In this document: in pieces, positions 26,258 through 33,994 of the stretch
Numbering within the stretch: the first letter of the stretch is position 1
How the letters are laid out: every line of letters starts with the position of its first letter
NCBI GenBank assembly: GCA_020636195.1
Contig: JACJYH010000006.1
Location: forward strand, 141,615-205,614
DNA: 64,000 nucleotides
Reading direction: 5' to 3'
DNA from: Lewinellaceae bacterium
GTDB lineage: Bacteria; Bacteroidota; Bacteroidia; Chitinophagales; Saprospiraceae
Notes under the pieces: generated by a model
What the model was told of the DNA's origin: nothing
The model's database searches: none
What the model saw: only the letters and a program-made list of their open reading frames with translations
Position numbers and translations under genes: made by a program

Positions 26258-26728
26258 ATGAATGTTATATCCATTGCAGTCTGCATGCTTTTTGGAGTTT
26301 TTGTGTCAAATAATCCTTCAGAGGTTGATCAAAAAAAAATGATCGATCAAGTCAATGTAATTAGGACACATGGATGTCATTGCGGCAGAACATATATGGC
26401 GCCCGTTCAACCTGTGAAGTGGAACAATACCTTATACAAGAGTGCATTGGAACAAGCCGAAGAAATGGAGACACATCACTTCTTCAACCATTATTCTATA
26501 GATGGTTTAAATATTGGACAAAGATTGGATCAAGTAGGTTACAACTGGGAAGTTGCCGGAGAAAATTTGGGCGAAGGACAAGAAACCTTCGAAGAGGTAT
26601 TGAAAGAATGGATGGCCAGCTATTCTCATTGTAAGATGCTGATGCATCCCAAGGTCGAAGAAATGGCTGTGGCAAGATATGGACATTACTGGGTTCAGCA
26701 TTTTGGAAAACAACTTAGAAGAAAGTAA
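26258..26728 (+). CDS. secreted CAP/SCP-domain protein
   Basis: A 156-aa protein with a short hydrophobic N-terminus (ISIAVCMLFGVFVS), probably a signal peptide, then a CAP domain. Motifs: the first His in METHHFFNHYSIDG, GYNWEVAGENLGEGQ, the YSHCKMLMHPKVEEMAVARY segment and a final HYWVQHFGKQL. A CHC motif near residue 43 (THGCHCGR) may give disulfides. The fold is related to plant PR-1 proteins; bacterial functions are largely unknown. Confidence 0.87.
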   Translation: MNVISIAVCMLFGVFVSNNPSEVDQKKMIDQVNVIRTHGCHCGRTYMAPVQPVKWNNTLYKSALEQAEEMETHHFFNHYSIDGLNIGQRLDQVGYNWEVAGENLGEGQETFEEVLKEWMASYSHCKMLMHPKVEEMAVARYGHYWVQHFGKQLRRK

Positions 26729-27039
26729 ATGCCCACATTATTTTGATGAATTTGAAATTGCGTTCTTTAAAAAAGTAAAATTTTTATTGATGTTTTCACT
26801 GATAAAGTTATACTGCAAAGTCTGAATACGTTAAAATAATGTTAAAAAACTATAAAAATTTTCTATAAATTGAAGTAAATATTTGAAAAATAAACTACGA
26901 ATTTCTTATAATTTTAAATTTTATTCACGCCTTAAGTGCAAAATCATAAGAAAAAACAATGCATTAAAAAACATATTATAAAAAAATATATATTATATGT
27001 TGCTTTTTTTGTTTTTGCGCAGCCGTAATTATGATCCCA

Positions 27040-27340
27040 TCTTTGTATCATCAAACACAGAGAAAGTTTGATTCCGATTAAAGAATCGGTTAAATTCGGA
27101 AGATTCATGAGATTAGTCGATAATACACGAACAGCGAGTTGATTGTGATGCTGCGAGCCAAATAAGAATAATCAACTCGTATGTTCGACAACCGAATTTG
27201 AATATTAAGGATTGAGTTTTAGTTATTATAAAAGAGATTGGCATAGGAGGTGAGAGACCCTATGTTTTTAAGTTTTGGAAATGTTCATGGGATCTAATGA
27301 TCTAAAAATGATCGCTTGGGGGAGCGATCATTTTTTTTTT
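27040..27340 (+). ncRNA. candidate structured non-coding RNA with its own terminator
   Basis: No open frame fits here, yet many complementary stems occur in order. ATCAAAC (27050-27056) pairs with GTTTGAT (27066-27072). CCGATT (27074-27079) pairs with AATCGG (27084-27089). AAATTCGG (27092-27099) pairs with CCGAATTT (27192-27199). Inside that, CGAACA (27128-27133) pairs with TGTTCG (27182-27187), continuing into GAGTTGATT (27136-27144) with AATCAACTC (27170-27178). CATAGG (27242-27247) pairs with CCTATG (27259-27264). The terminator at 27304 closes the unit. The long bulged hairpin could suit a 6S-like RNA, but I do not recognise a known family. The ends are approximate. Confidence 0.5.
27304..27340 (+). 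terminator. rho-independent terminator of the candidate RNA
   Basis: Stem AAAAATGATCGCT (27304-27316) with AGCGATCATTTTT (27323-27335), then more Ts. It may also serve the convergent TRAP genes. Confidence 0.88.
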
Positions 27341-27352
27341 GCCCCTATGTCA

Positions 27353-28648
27353 TCATAATAGATTCAAAATATTGGGAAGAAGTGCTACCAAAAGCAAAAT
27401 GAATAATTGAATAATGATGAATGGAATTACACCTTTATAAATATCCTTGATAGATACTTCAGCAGGTGCAACCCCTTTCAGATAGAATAAAGCAAAACCA
27501 AACGGAGGTGTCAAAAAAGAAGTTTGGATATTGAGCGCCACCAAGATACCTATGTAAATAGGGTCAAAATGGAACTTTGCAAAAATGGGTGCAACAATCG
27601 GTATGATGATGAAAACGATTTCGATAAAGTCTATAAAAAACCCTGCGATGAAGATCACAACCATCACAAAAACTAGAAATTGTACTTTTGTTAAGGCATT
27701 TGACTCCACTAAATGCACCAATATTTTATCTCCACCTAGACCTCTGAAAACCAAAGAAAAAGCTGTGGCTCCAACCAAAATCATAAAAACCATTGATGTT
27801 AAATACATCGTTTCAAAAGATATATTTTTTAAAGTTGTGGCATCCATTTTTTGCTTAAACACAGCCATTAATATGGCACCAACTGCACCCACAGCCGAAG
27901 CTTCAGTAGCAGAAGCAATACCAAAAAATATACTTCCCAATACCAAAACGATCAAACTAAAAGGCAAAATAAAAGTGAGCATTATGTCTTTTTTATTAGC
28001 TTTTAAAGGCATCTGATCTGCTGTAGATGGGGCAGGAATTTGTTTAGGAAGCCACACAGATAAAATCAATATATAGACGATATATGCTAAGGCAATGAAA
28101 ATACCCGGAATGAGAGCTGCTTTGAATAGGTCACCAATGGATACATTCAAAACACTTCCCAAAAGGATCAACACTACGGAAGGTGGAATGATTTGTCCTA
28201 AAGTTCCTGAGCCTGCTATGATTCCCGTGGCCAACTTTGGTGAATATCCCGACTTCAACATAATAGGCAAGCTGATCAATCCCATTGTGATAACTGTTGC
28301 TCCCACAATTCCTGTAGATGCTGCCAACATAGTACCTACCAAAACAACCGATATAGCTAGTCCTCCTCTCATCTTGCCAAACAATCGACTCATGGTTACC
28401 AGTAAACCTTCTGCAATGCCTGACTTTTCTAGTACCAAACCCATGAAGATAAACATCGGAACAGATAATAATACATAATTTTGGATGGTGCCCATCACTC
28501 TAAGTGGTAGAAAATCCAAAAAATCAGGTGTCAACCACCACCCAACCCAAATGGAAAGTCCGCCTAAAACAAATGCTACAGGATATCCTGAAAGCAGAGC
28601 AATGAAAATGGAGATAAAAAAGAGTAAGGCAATTATTTCAATTTCCAT
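27353..28648 (-). CDS. TRAP transporter large permease (DctM family)
   Basis: A 431-aa inner-membrane protein with about 12 hydrophobic segments and the DctM signatures SGYPVAFVLGGLSI, SVPMFIFMGLVLEKSG, GSGTLGQIIPPSVVLILLGS and a C-terminal LNIQTSFLTPPFGFALFYLKG. It is the sodium-driven large subunit that moves the substrate handed over by a periplasmic binding protein. It overlaps the DctQ gene by 11 bp. No DctP binding-protein gene is adjacent, so the substrate cannot be guessed. Confidence 0.93.
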   Translation of the reverse strand: MEIEIIALLFFISIFIALLSGYPVAFVLGGLSIWVGWWLTPDFLDFLPLRVMGTIQNYVLLSVPMFIFMGLVLEKSGIAEGLLVTMSRLFGKMRGGLAISVVLVGTMLAASTGIVGATVITMGLISLPIMLKSGYSPKLATGIIAGSGTLGQIIPPSVVLILLGSVLNVSIGDLFKAALIPGIFIALAYIVYILILSVWLPKQIPAPSTADQMPLKANKKDIMLTFILPFSLIVLVLGSIFFGIASATEASAVGAVGAILMAVFKQKMDATTLKNISFETMYLTSMVFMILVGATAFSLVFRGLGGDKILVHLVESNALTKVQFLVFVMVVIFIAGFFIDFIEIVFIIIPIVAPIFAKFHFDPIYIGILVALNIQTSFLTPPFGFALFYLKGVAPAEVSIKDIYKGVIPFIIIQLFILLLVALLPNILNLL

Positions 28649-29165
28649 AGCGCTTCAGATTTTGAAAAATCATAAGTATGCCTTGGAACAGTAATAAAAC
28701 AAAACCTAAAACTATCGCAAATTTTATTGGATACCAAGCTGGGATGCCGTTAGGATTTGGGCTACCTTCCTTCATATACCATGCGTTGATGGCATAGTGA
28801 TACGCTGTGCGAATGGATAATACACACCATGGAATTAAGAGAAAAAGCGTGCCAAATAGGTCAATCCAAATTTGTCGTTTCCGACTCCATTGGCTATAAA
28901 ATAGATCAACTCTGACATGTTTATCCTGTTGAAGTGTATATGCAGCTCCAAGCAGAAAAATGATTCCAAATAAATGCCATTCCAGTTCGATCACCCAATT
29001 ATAGGTGATGTTGAAAATATATCTGGTAGCTACATCTAGGGTGATCAATCCAACCAATGCAATAGTGGAATAAGCTGCTATTGATCCAAAAAAATGTATA
29101 ATTTTTTGAATGTATTGGGCGATGGGTGATACTCGTTCAGATGACGTATTTTGTATTGGTTCCAA
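28638..29165 (-). CDS. TRAP transporter small permease (DctQ family)
   Basis: A 175-aa inner-membrane protein with four transmembrane helices and the family pattern: LITLDVATRYIFNITYNWVIEL, LLGAAYTLQQDKHVRVDLFY, then two more helices. It forms the permease with the downstream DctM protein. It is the first gene of the pair. The final part includes a non-helical insert (YMKEGSPNPNGIPAWYPIK). Confidence 0.88.
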   Translation of the reverse strand: MEPIQNTSSERVSPIAQYIQKIIHFFGSIAAYSTIALVGLITLDVATRYIFNITYNWVIELEWHLFGIIFLLGAAYTLQQDKHVRVDLFYSQWSRKRQIWIDLFGTLFLLIPWCVLSIRTAYHYAINAWYMKEGSPNPNGIPAWYPIKFAIVLGFVLLLFQGILMIFQNLKRYGN

Positions 29166-29469
29166 CCTGATCCAATTTTGTAACCGTAAATTTAAAATTA
29201 TTAGTGGAAAACCATAAGCTTATCATGAGAATAAAAATTTTAAAATCTGACAAGTCAGACCAATTTTTATATCATATGAATCCAAATAGTTACATTTTTG
29301 TTTTTTATGCCCAATTGATTGAATGACTGTCGAAAAAAAAGGAATTTTTTGGAGGTGAATTTTCACATGGATAATGAAAATTGGCTTAGGAGTACACATT
29401 AAAAAAAGTTTTACTTGTTCAAGAATTTTAAAAATCTCAATGGAACGAATTTTATCCTAATTTTTCATC

Positions 29470-29477
29470 TATCTTTG
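29470..29477 (+). promoter_or_regulatory. -7 box (TATCTTTG) of the PurF-like gene
   Basis: A perfect TAnnTTTG match, 32 bp before the ATG at 29510. The rest of the 344-bp divergent gap (29166-29509) is AT-rich with no other recognisable element. Confidence 0.6.
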
Positions 29478-29509
29478 CATCGTCTTCCATTCACCAATCC
29501 AATAAAGTA

Positions 29510-31408
29510 ATGAGTGATTTTATTCACCATGAGTGTGGTTTAGCCTTAGTCAGGTTATTGAAACCTCTCGATTATTATAAAGATACCTTTGGCTCCACGT
29601 TGTATGGATTGAACAAAATGCAGTTGTTACTTCAGAAGCAACGCAATAGAGGTCAAGACGGAGCAGGTCTAGCAACTATAAAATTGGATGCACATCCAGG
29701 GAAGCCATACATAGACAGATATCGCACGAATTCTCCCCAATACCTTAAAGATTTGTTTCAAAATGTGTTTTCCCATTATCAAAATGTGAACCATAAGAAC
29801 ATGTCTGATGGCCAATGGTTAAAGGAAAATGTCCCTTTTGCTGGAGAACTTTTGCTAGGACATTTGAGATATGGAACTCATGGTGCCAACAATATAGATT
29901 CTGTGCATCCCTTTTTAAGACAAAATAATTGGATTACAAGGAATTTGGTCTTGGCAGGTAACTTCAACCTCACCAATGTGGAAGAGTTATTCCAGGAGTT
30001 GATAGAGTTAGGTCAATATCCTATAAAAAAGACCGATACAGTGACTGTCCTTGAAAAGATGGGTCATTTTTTGGACGATGAAGTACAGAAGTTATTCGAT
30101 ACATTTAAAGCAGAAGGATTCAATAATATTGATGTCAACAATAAGATAATCTACCATCTCAACGTGAAAAGGCTGCTCCAGCGTGCATCCAGAAAATTTG
30201 ATGGAGGTTATGTCATGGCAGGATTGATAGGTCATGGAGATGCCTTTGTGTTGAGAGATCCATCCGGTATCAGGCCTGCATTTTACTACTACGATGATGA
30301 AATAGCTGTAGTCGCTTCAGAGCGTCCTGCTATTCAAACGGCTCTAAATATCAGGTATTTCCAAGTGAATGAATTGAAACCTGGCCATGCGTTGATCATC
30401 AAAAAGGATGGAAGGATATCGGAGGAACAGATATTGGAACCGCTAACGGAAAAAAAATGTAGTTTTGAGAGGATCTATTTTAGTAGAGGTACAGACAGAG
30501 ATATTTATTATGAGAGGAAGAAATTGGGTGAATTGTTAGCACCAAAGGTGATGGAAGCCATTGACTATGACATAGACAATACTATATTTTCTTTTATTCC
30601 TAATACCGCTGAAGTAGCCTTTTATGGAATGGTAAAAGGTTTAGAAGATATTTTAAATAATAGAAAAATGCAGGAGATTCTTGTTCTCAAACAAAAAGGG
30701 GATTTGGATCAATCGGCGCTGGAATCTATTATGAAAAAGAAAATAAGAGTAGAAAAATTAGCTGTGAAAGATGAGAAGCTACGCACATTCATTACGGAAG
30801 ATACGGCTCGCCACCAATTGGTGTCACACGTCTATGATGTGACCTATGGAATTGTGAAAAATGAAGTGGACACATTAGTTTTAATGGATGATTCCATAGT
30901 CAGAGGTACGACACTCAGAGACAGTATTGTATATATTTTGTCCACATTGAAGCCCAAAAAAATCATCATCGTCTCTTCTGCTCCTCAGATCAGATATCCT
31001 GATTGTTATGGAATAGATATGAGTAAAATGAAGGATTTTGTGGCATTCCGGGCTGTTGTTGAACTTTTGGAGGAAGAAGGTAATATTGATATTTTGGATG
31101 AAGTGTACCACAAATGCTTAGAGCAGGAAGAGCTTCCTATGGAATTAATGGAGAATCAATTGAAAACACTCTATGATAGATATACAGAAGAGCAGATATC
31201 GTCTAAGATTTCAGAGCTTGTCACTCCAGACGGAATAAAACCTGAAATCAAAGTGATCTACCAAAATTTAGAAAATTTACACCTTGCGTGTCCGGGACAT
31301 CAAGGAGATTGGTATTTTTCAGGGAACTATCCAACTCCAGGAGGTCATAGGGTGGCAAATCGCTCGTTTATAAATTTTGTCAAAAATACGAATACAAGAG
31401 CTTATTAA
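29510..31408 (+). CDS. PurF-like amidophosphoribosyltransferase (long form)
   Basis: A 632-aa fusion-type enzyme: an N-terminal class II glutamine amidotransferase (Ntn hydrolase) and a C-terminal phosphoribosyltransferase. The probable nucleophile is Cys9 (MSDFIHHECGLALVRLL), implying removal of an eight-residue propeptide. RNRGQDGAGLATI and HLRYGTHG mark the glutaminase site; VLMDDSIVRGTTLRDS near 455-470 is the PRPP loop. It is about 130 residues longer than typical PurF, with extra segments in the glutaminase part and at the C-terminus. Such long paralogues are common in Bacteroidota. It may catalyse the first purine step or a related reaction. The outer-membrane gene starts 3 bp after its stop. 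Confidence 0.87.
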   Translation: MSDFIHHECGLALVRLLKPLDYYKDTFGSTLYGLNKMQLLLQKQRNRGQDGAGLATIKLDAHPGKPYIDRYRTNSPQYLKDLFQNVFSHYQNVNHKNMSDGQWLKENVPFAGELLLGHLRYGTHGANNIDSVHPFLRQNNWITRNLVLAGNFNLTNVEELFQELIELGQYPIKKTDTVTVLEKMGHFLDDEVQKLFDTFKAEGFNNIDVNNKIIYHLNVKRLLQRASRKFDGGYVMAGLIGHGDAFVLRDPSGIRPAFYYYDDEIAVVASERPAIQTALNIRYFQVNELKPGHALIIKKDGRISEEQILEPLTEKKCSFERIYFSRGTDRDIYYERKKLGELLAPKVMEAIDYDIDNTIFSFIPNTAEVAFYGMVKGLEDILNNRKMQEILVLKQKGDLDQSALESIMKKKIRVEKLAVKDEKLRTFITEDTARHQLVSHVYDVTYGIVKNEVDTLVLMDDSIVRGTTLRDSIVYILSTLKPKKIIIVSSAPQIRYPDCYGIDMSKMKDFVAFRAVVELLEEEGNIDILDEVYHKCLEQEELPMELMENQLKTLYDRYTEEQISSKISELVTPDGIKPEIKVIYQNLENLHLACPGHQGDWYFSGNYPTPGGHRVANRSFINFVKNTNTRAY

Positions 31409-31411
31409 AAT

Positions 31412-32002
31412 ATGAGGATAGTGAGGTGTAATGCAAACCGAGTTTTGGGATTAGTTATTTTCTGTTTATATGTCGGTTTTATCCATGGCCAAGCGCCTGG
31501 TTTAGTGATTCAAGCAGGATCATCTATGGCTTGGGTAAAGGATCAACAGGTGACACCTGAAGGGTATTCCCATCCGGGTTGGGCTATATCTGCTGATGCC
31601 AGATTGCTGGATGGAAGCATGTATTTCTTAGTCGGTGGTCAATATCATCAGCTACAATTTTATCCGGTTTCAGGATATGCATTAAAAAAGGGTGACTGGC
31701 ATTTGATGATGGGCAGATTCGGTTTGGGATTTGACTTAGCCCACATTTCAAATCTCATTGTAATTCGCTCAAAATTATTGGCATCCATCAATTTTAATAT
31801 CACAACACCGGAAGGTGGAATACAGACACCCACATATGAAACAGTCAATGAAGCATTCTTTGGAGCAACATCAGGTATAGGAATTACTATTGGTTTTGTG
31901 GACGTAGATTTGGAATATCAATATGGTATTATTAATGCCTTCTATGAAAAAAGTGATACAAAGGTCAATTTTCTTTCTCTTATAGCCGGATTTCACTTCT
32001 GA
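31412..32002 (+). CDS. predicted outer-membrane beta-barrel protein
   Basis: A 196-aa protein with a signal peptide ending IHGQ and alternating amphipathic strands with glycine and aromatic residues, ending in the aromatic C-terminus SLIAGFHF typical of barrels. I do not recognise a named family. It begins 3 bp after the PurF-like gene and so is probably cotranscribed, an odd pairing of a cytoplasmic enzyme with an envelope protein. Confidence 0.65.
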   Translation: MRIVRCNANRVLGLVIFCLYVGFIHGQAPGLVIQAGSSMAWVKDQQVTPEGYSHPGWAISADARLLDGSMYFLVGGQYHQLQFYPVSGYALKKGDWHLMMGRFGLGFDLAHISNLIVIRSKLLASINFNITTPEGGIQTPTYETVNEAFFGATSGIGITIGFVDVDLEYQYGIINAFYEKSDTKVNFLSLIAGFHF

Positions 32003-32059
32003 TATTCAATATTAGTCTCATTTTTATTTCAATAATATCGATTTTGGAGGTTTGTATCT

Positions 32060-32136
32060 AGAGTATGTTTAAAATTTATCCTTTAGCAAGAAGATGTTTT
32101 ATTTTATTATCCAAAAACAAAATTTAAACACACTCT
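32060..32136 (-). mobile_element. miniature element copy C, internally deleted (77 bp)
   Basis: It keeps both ends (AGAGTATGTTTAAAATTT at left, TTTAAACACACTCT at right) and the ATCCTTTAGCAAGAAGATG and ATTATCCAAAAACAA segments, but lacks the middle 85-90 bp. The orientation matches the 45-kb copy. Confidence 0.75.
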
Positions 32137-32207
32137 AAGCCATTTGGAAAGCCAATAGATAACAATTTATAAAAACTGACGTTAGGTTTCATTATCTAGA
32201 GCATTGA

Positions 32208-33983
32208 ATGGTGGTTCGTTGGATTAGAATTGCATGTACATTTTTTCTTTTCACTTTTGGTTTCTATGTTGCCAATGCACAAGGAGTGAAATGCTTTGAT
32301 ATTTCCACATATACACATCCCAATTCATTACGTCATTGGAAGTATATTTCGGTAGATTCTTCGGTATTTTCTCGCACTATTGACTCCATAGTGGCAGATT
32401 TTCACAAAGAAGGATATTTTGGTTCAAAAGTGGACACTGTTAAGTGCCATGACACATGTCAAGTTATAATTTTTAAAGGGGAAAAAATCCGTGCAATGCA
32501 CTTGTTGTTGAGTGATGAAGATAATGCAATGCTAGAAAATGCAGGCGTTCATTGGGAAAAAGCGCCATTAAAATTTTTAGATAAAAACGAAAGGCAGATT
32601 GTTTTTGATCACGTGTGTCAATATTATGGGAATATTGGGTATCCATTTTATAAAATCCAAATGGATGATGTCACCTTTCAAAAAGATACCTGTTTTGCTC
32701 GGTTGATTATGGATAAAGGTCCAAGGGTAAAAATCGATTCTATCGTTATCACTGGAGACATTCGGCTCAAAAAATCATTTTTTTATAGGTATCTAAGTAT
32801 CTCTAGAGGAAGTTTTTATAATCATGGATTGATAGAAGATATTCCTGATAAACTGAACAATTTGCCTTTTGTGAATTTGGAAAAGCCACCATCTCTATGG
32901 TTTGATGATGGAAGTGCTACCTTGTCACTGTATGTCAATAAAAAGCCTGCAAGTCGTTTTGATTTTCTTTTGGGAGTCATACCGCAACAGAATGTGACAG
33001 ATGGGAAAAAATATGTCTTTACCATTGATTTTGTGGGTGAGTTGTACAATGCTTTCGGGTATGGAGAATATTCATACCTGCAAATAAAACGCTTGAAGCC
33101 TTCACAATTCAACTTAAATTTAAAATCAGATATTCCTTATTTGGGCTCACTTCCAGTCGGCAGTTATCTAGAATTTAAAATATTGAATTCAGGCGTAGAA
33201 AACTTTGATGTTTCGTTTGAATTGGGTGGCCAGTGGGTGTTCGGACGTGGCAATACTTTGCGACTATTGTACAAACAGTTTTCTTCTAGTCTTATCAGTA
33301 TTGATACTATCCAATTGAAAAAAAATATGCGATTGCCTGACCGCCTTGATTTACAACAAACATCCGGCGGGATGCAATTTTTATATAAAAAGCTTGACTA
33401 TATTTATAATCCAACCAAGGGATATGCATTTGACATAAAGGCAATGATAGGAAAGAAAAAATTCAAGCAGAATATCGATATTTTAAAGATTGAAGGTTAT
33501 GAAAATGCTTATGATACGTTGCGTGCCAGCTCTATTTTTTCTGAGATCAGTGTGCAAGGAGCGTATTATCACACACTCAATACTTGGTCTTCCATCAAGA
33601 CAGCTTTACATGCTCAAATCAATTATAATCCTGAAAAAGTAAGCTTAAATGAGTTTTTCAGAGTGGGTGGTAATGCTTCTATTAGGGGATTCGAAGAGCA
33701 ATCCATTCTGACAGACAGATACACATATTTTTCAGCAGAATTTCACATCAATTTTGACAAAAACTCATTTCTTTCCTTACCATTCATTGATGTCGGTTGG
33801 GCTCATGTGCAAGGAGAAAATAATACCTTTTATACTGATCGTATAATTGGAGTTGGCTTGGGACTAAATTTTGGTACAAAAGCGGGACTGTTTAATGTGT
33901 CATTTGCTGCAGGACAAAGGATTGGACTGCCTATAGATTTCAGTAAGATGAAGGTGCACTTTGGATATGTAAATCTATTTTGA
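32208..33983 (+). CDS. Omp85-superfamily outer-membrane protein (BamA/TamA-like)
   Basis: A 591-aa protein: a signal peptide ending ANAQ, a periplasmic part of about 230 residues with one or two POTRA-like repeats (VKIDSIVITGDIRLKKSFFYRYL is the typical strand-turn-helix), and a 16-strand barrel of about 330 residues. The L6-loop motif appears as GGNASIRGF near residue 490 (VRGF/Y in most members). It is too short for BamA itself and has fewer POTRAs than TamA, so it is likely an accessory member in protein or lipid insertion. It ends 11 bp from the convergent DUF5686 gene. Confidence 0.85.
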   Translation: MVVRWIRIACTFFLFTFGFYVANAQGVKCFDISTYTHPNSLRHWKYISVDSSVFSRTIDSIVADFHKEGYFGSKVDTVKCHDTCQVIIFKGEKIRAMHLLLSDEDNAMLENAGVHWEKAPLKFLDKNERQIVFDHVCQYYGNIGYPFYKIQMDDVTFQKDTCFARLIMDKGPRVKIDSIVITGDIRLKKSFFYRYLSISRGSFYNHGLIEDIPDKLNNLPFVNLEKPPSLWFDDGSATLSLYVNKKPASRFDFLLGVIPQQNVTDGKKYVFTIDFVGELYNAFGYGEYSYLQIKRLKPSQFNLNLKSDIPYLGSLPVGSYLEFKILNSGVENFDVSFELGGQWVFGRGNTLRLLYKQFSSSLISIDTIQLKKNMRLPDRLDLQQTSGGMQFLYKKLDYIYNPTKGYAFDIKAMIGKKKFKQNIDILKIEGYENAYDTLRASSIFSEISVQGAYYHTLNTWSSIKTALHAQINYNPEKVSLNEFFRVGGNASIRGFEEQSILTDRYTYFSAEFHINFDKNSFLSLPFIDVGWAHVQGENNTFYTDRIIGVGLGLNFGTKAGLFNVSFAAGQRIGLPIDFSKMKVHFGYVNLF

Positions 33984-33994
33984 TAACAATACGA

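Noticed and set aside
26729..27000. Possible tRNA or small gene in the AT-rich stretch after the CAP gene
   Set aside because: No T-loop consensus, no coding frame and no stable stem were found; only the following 300 nt show structure.
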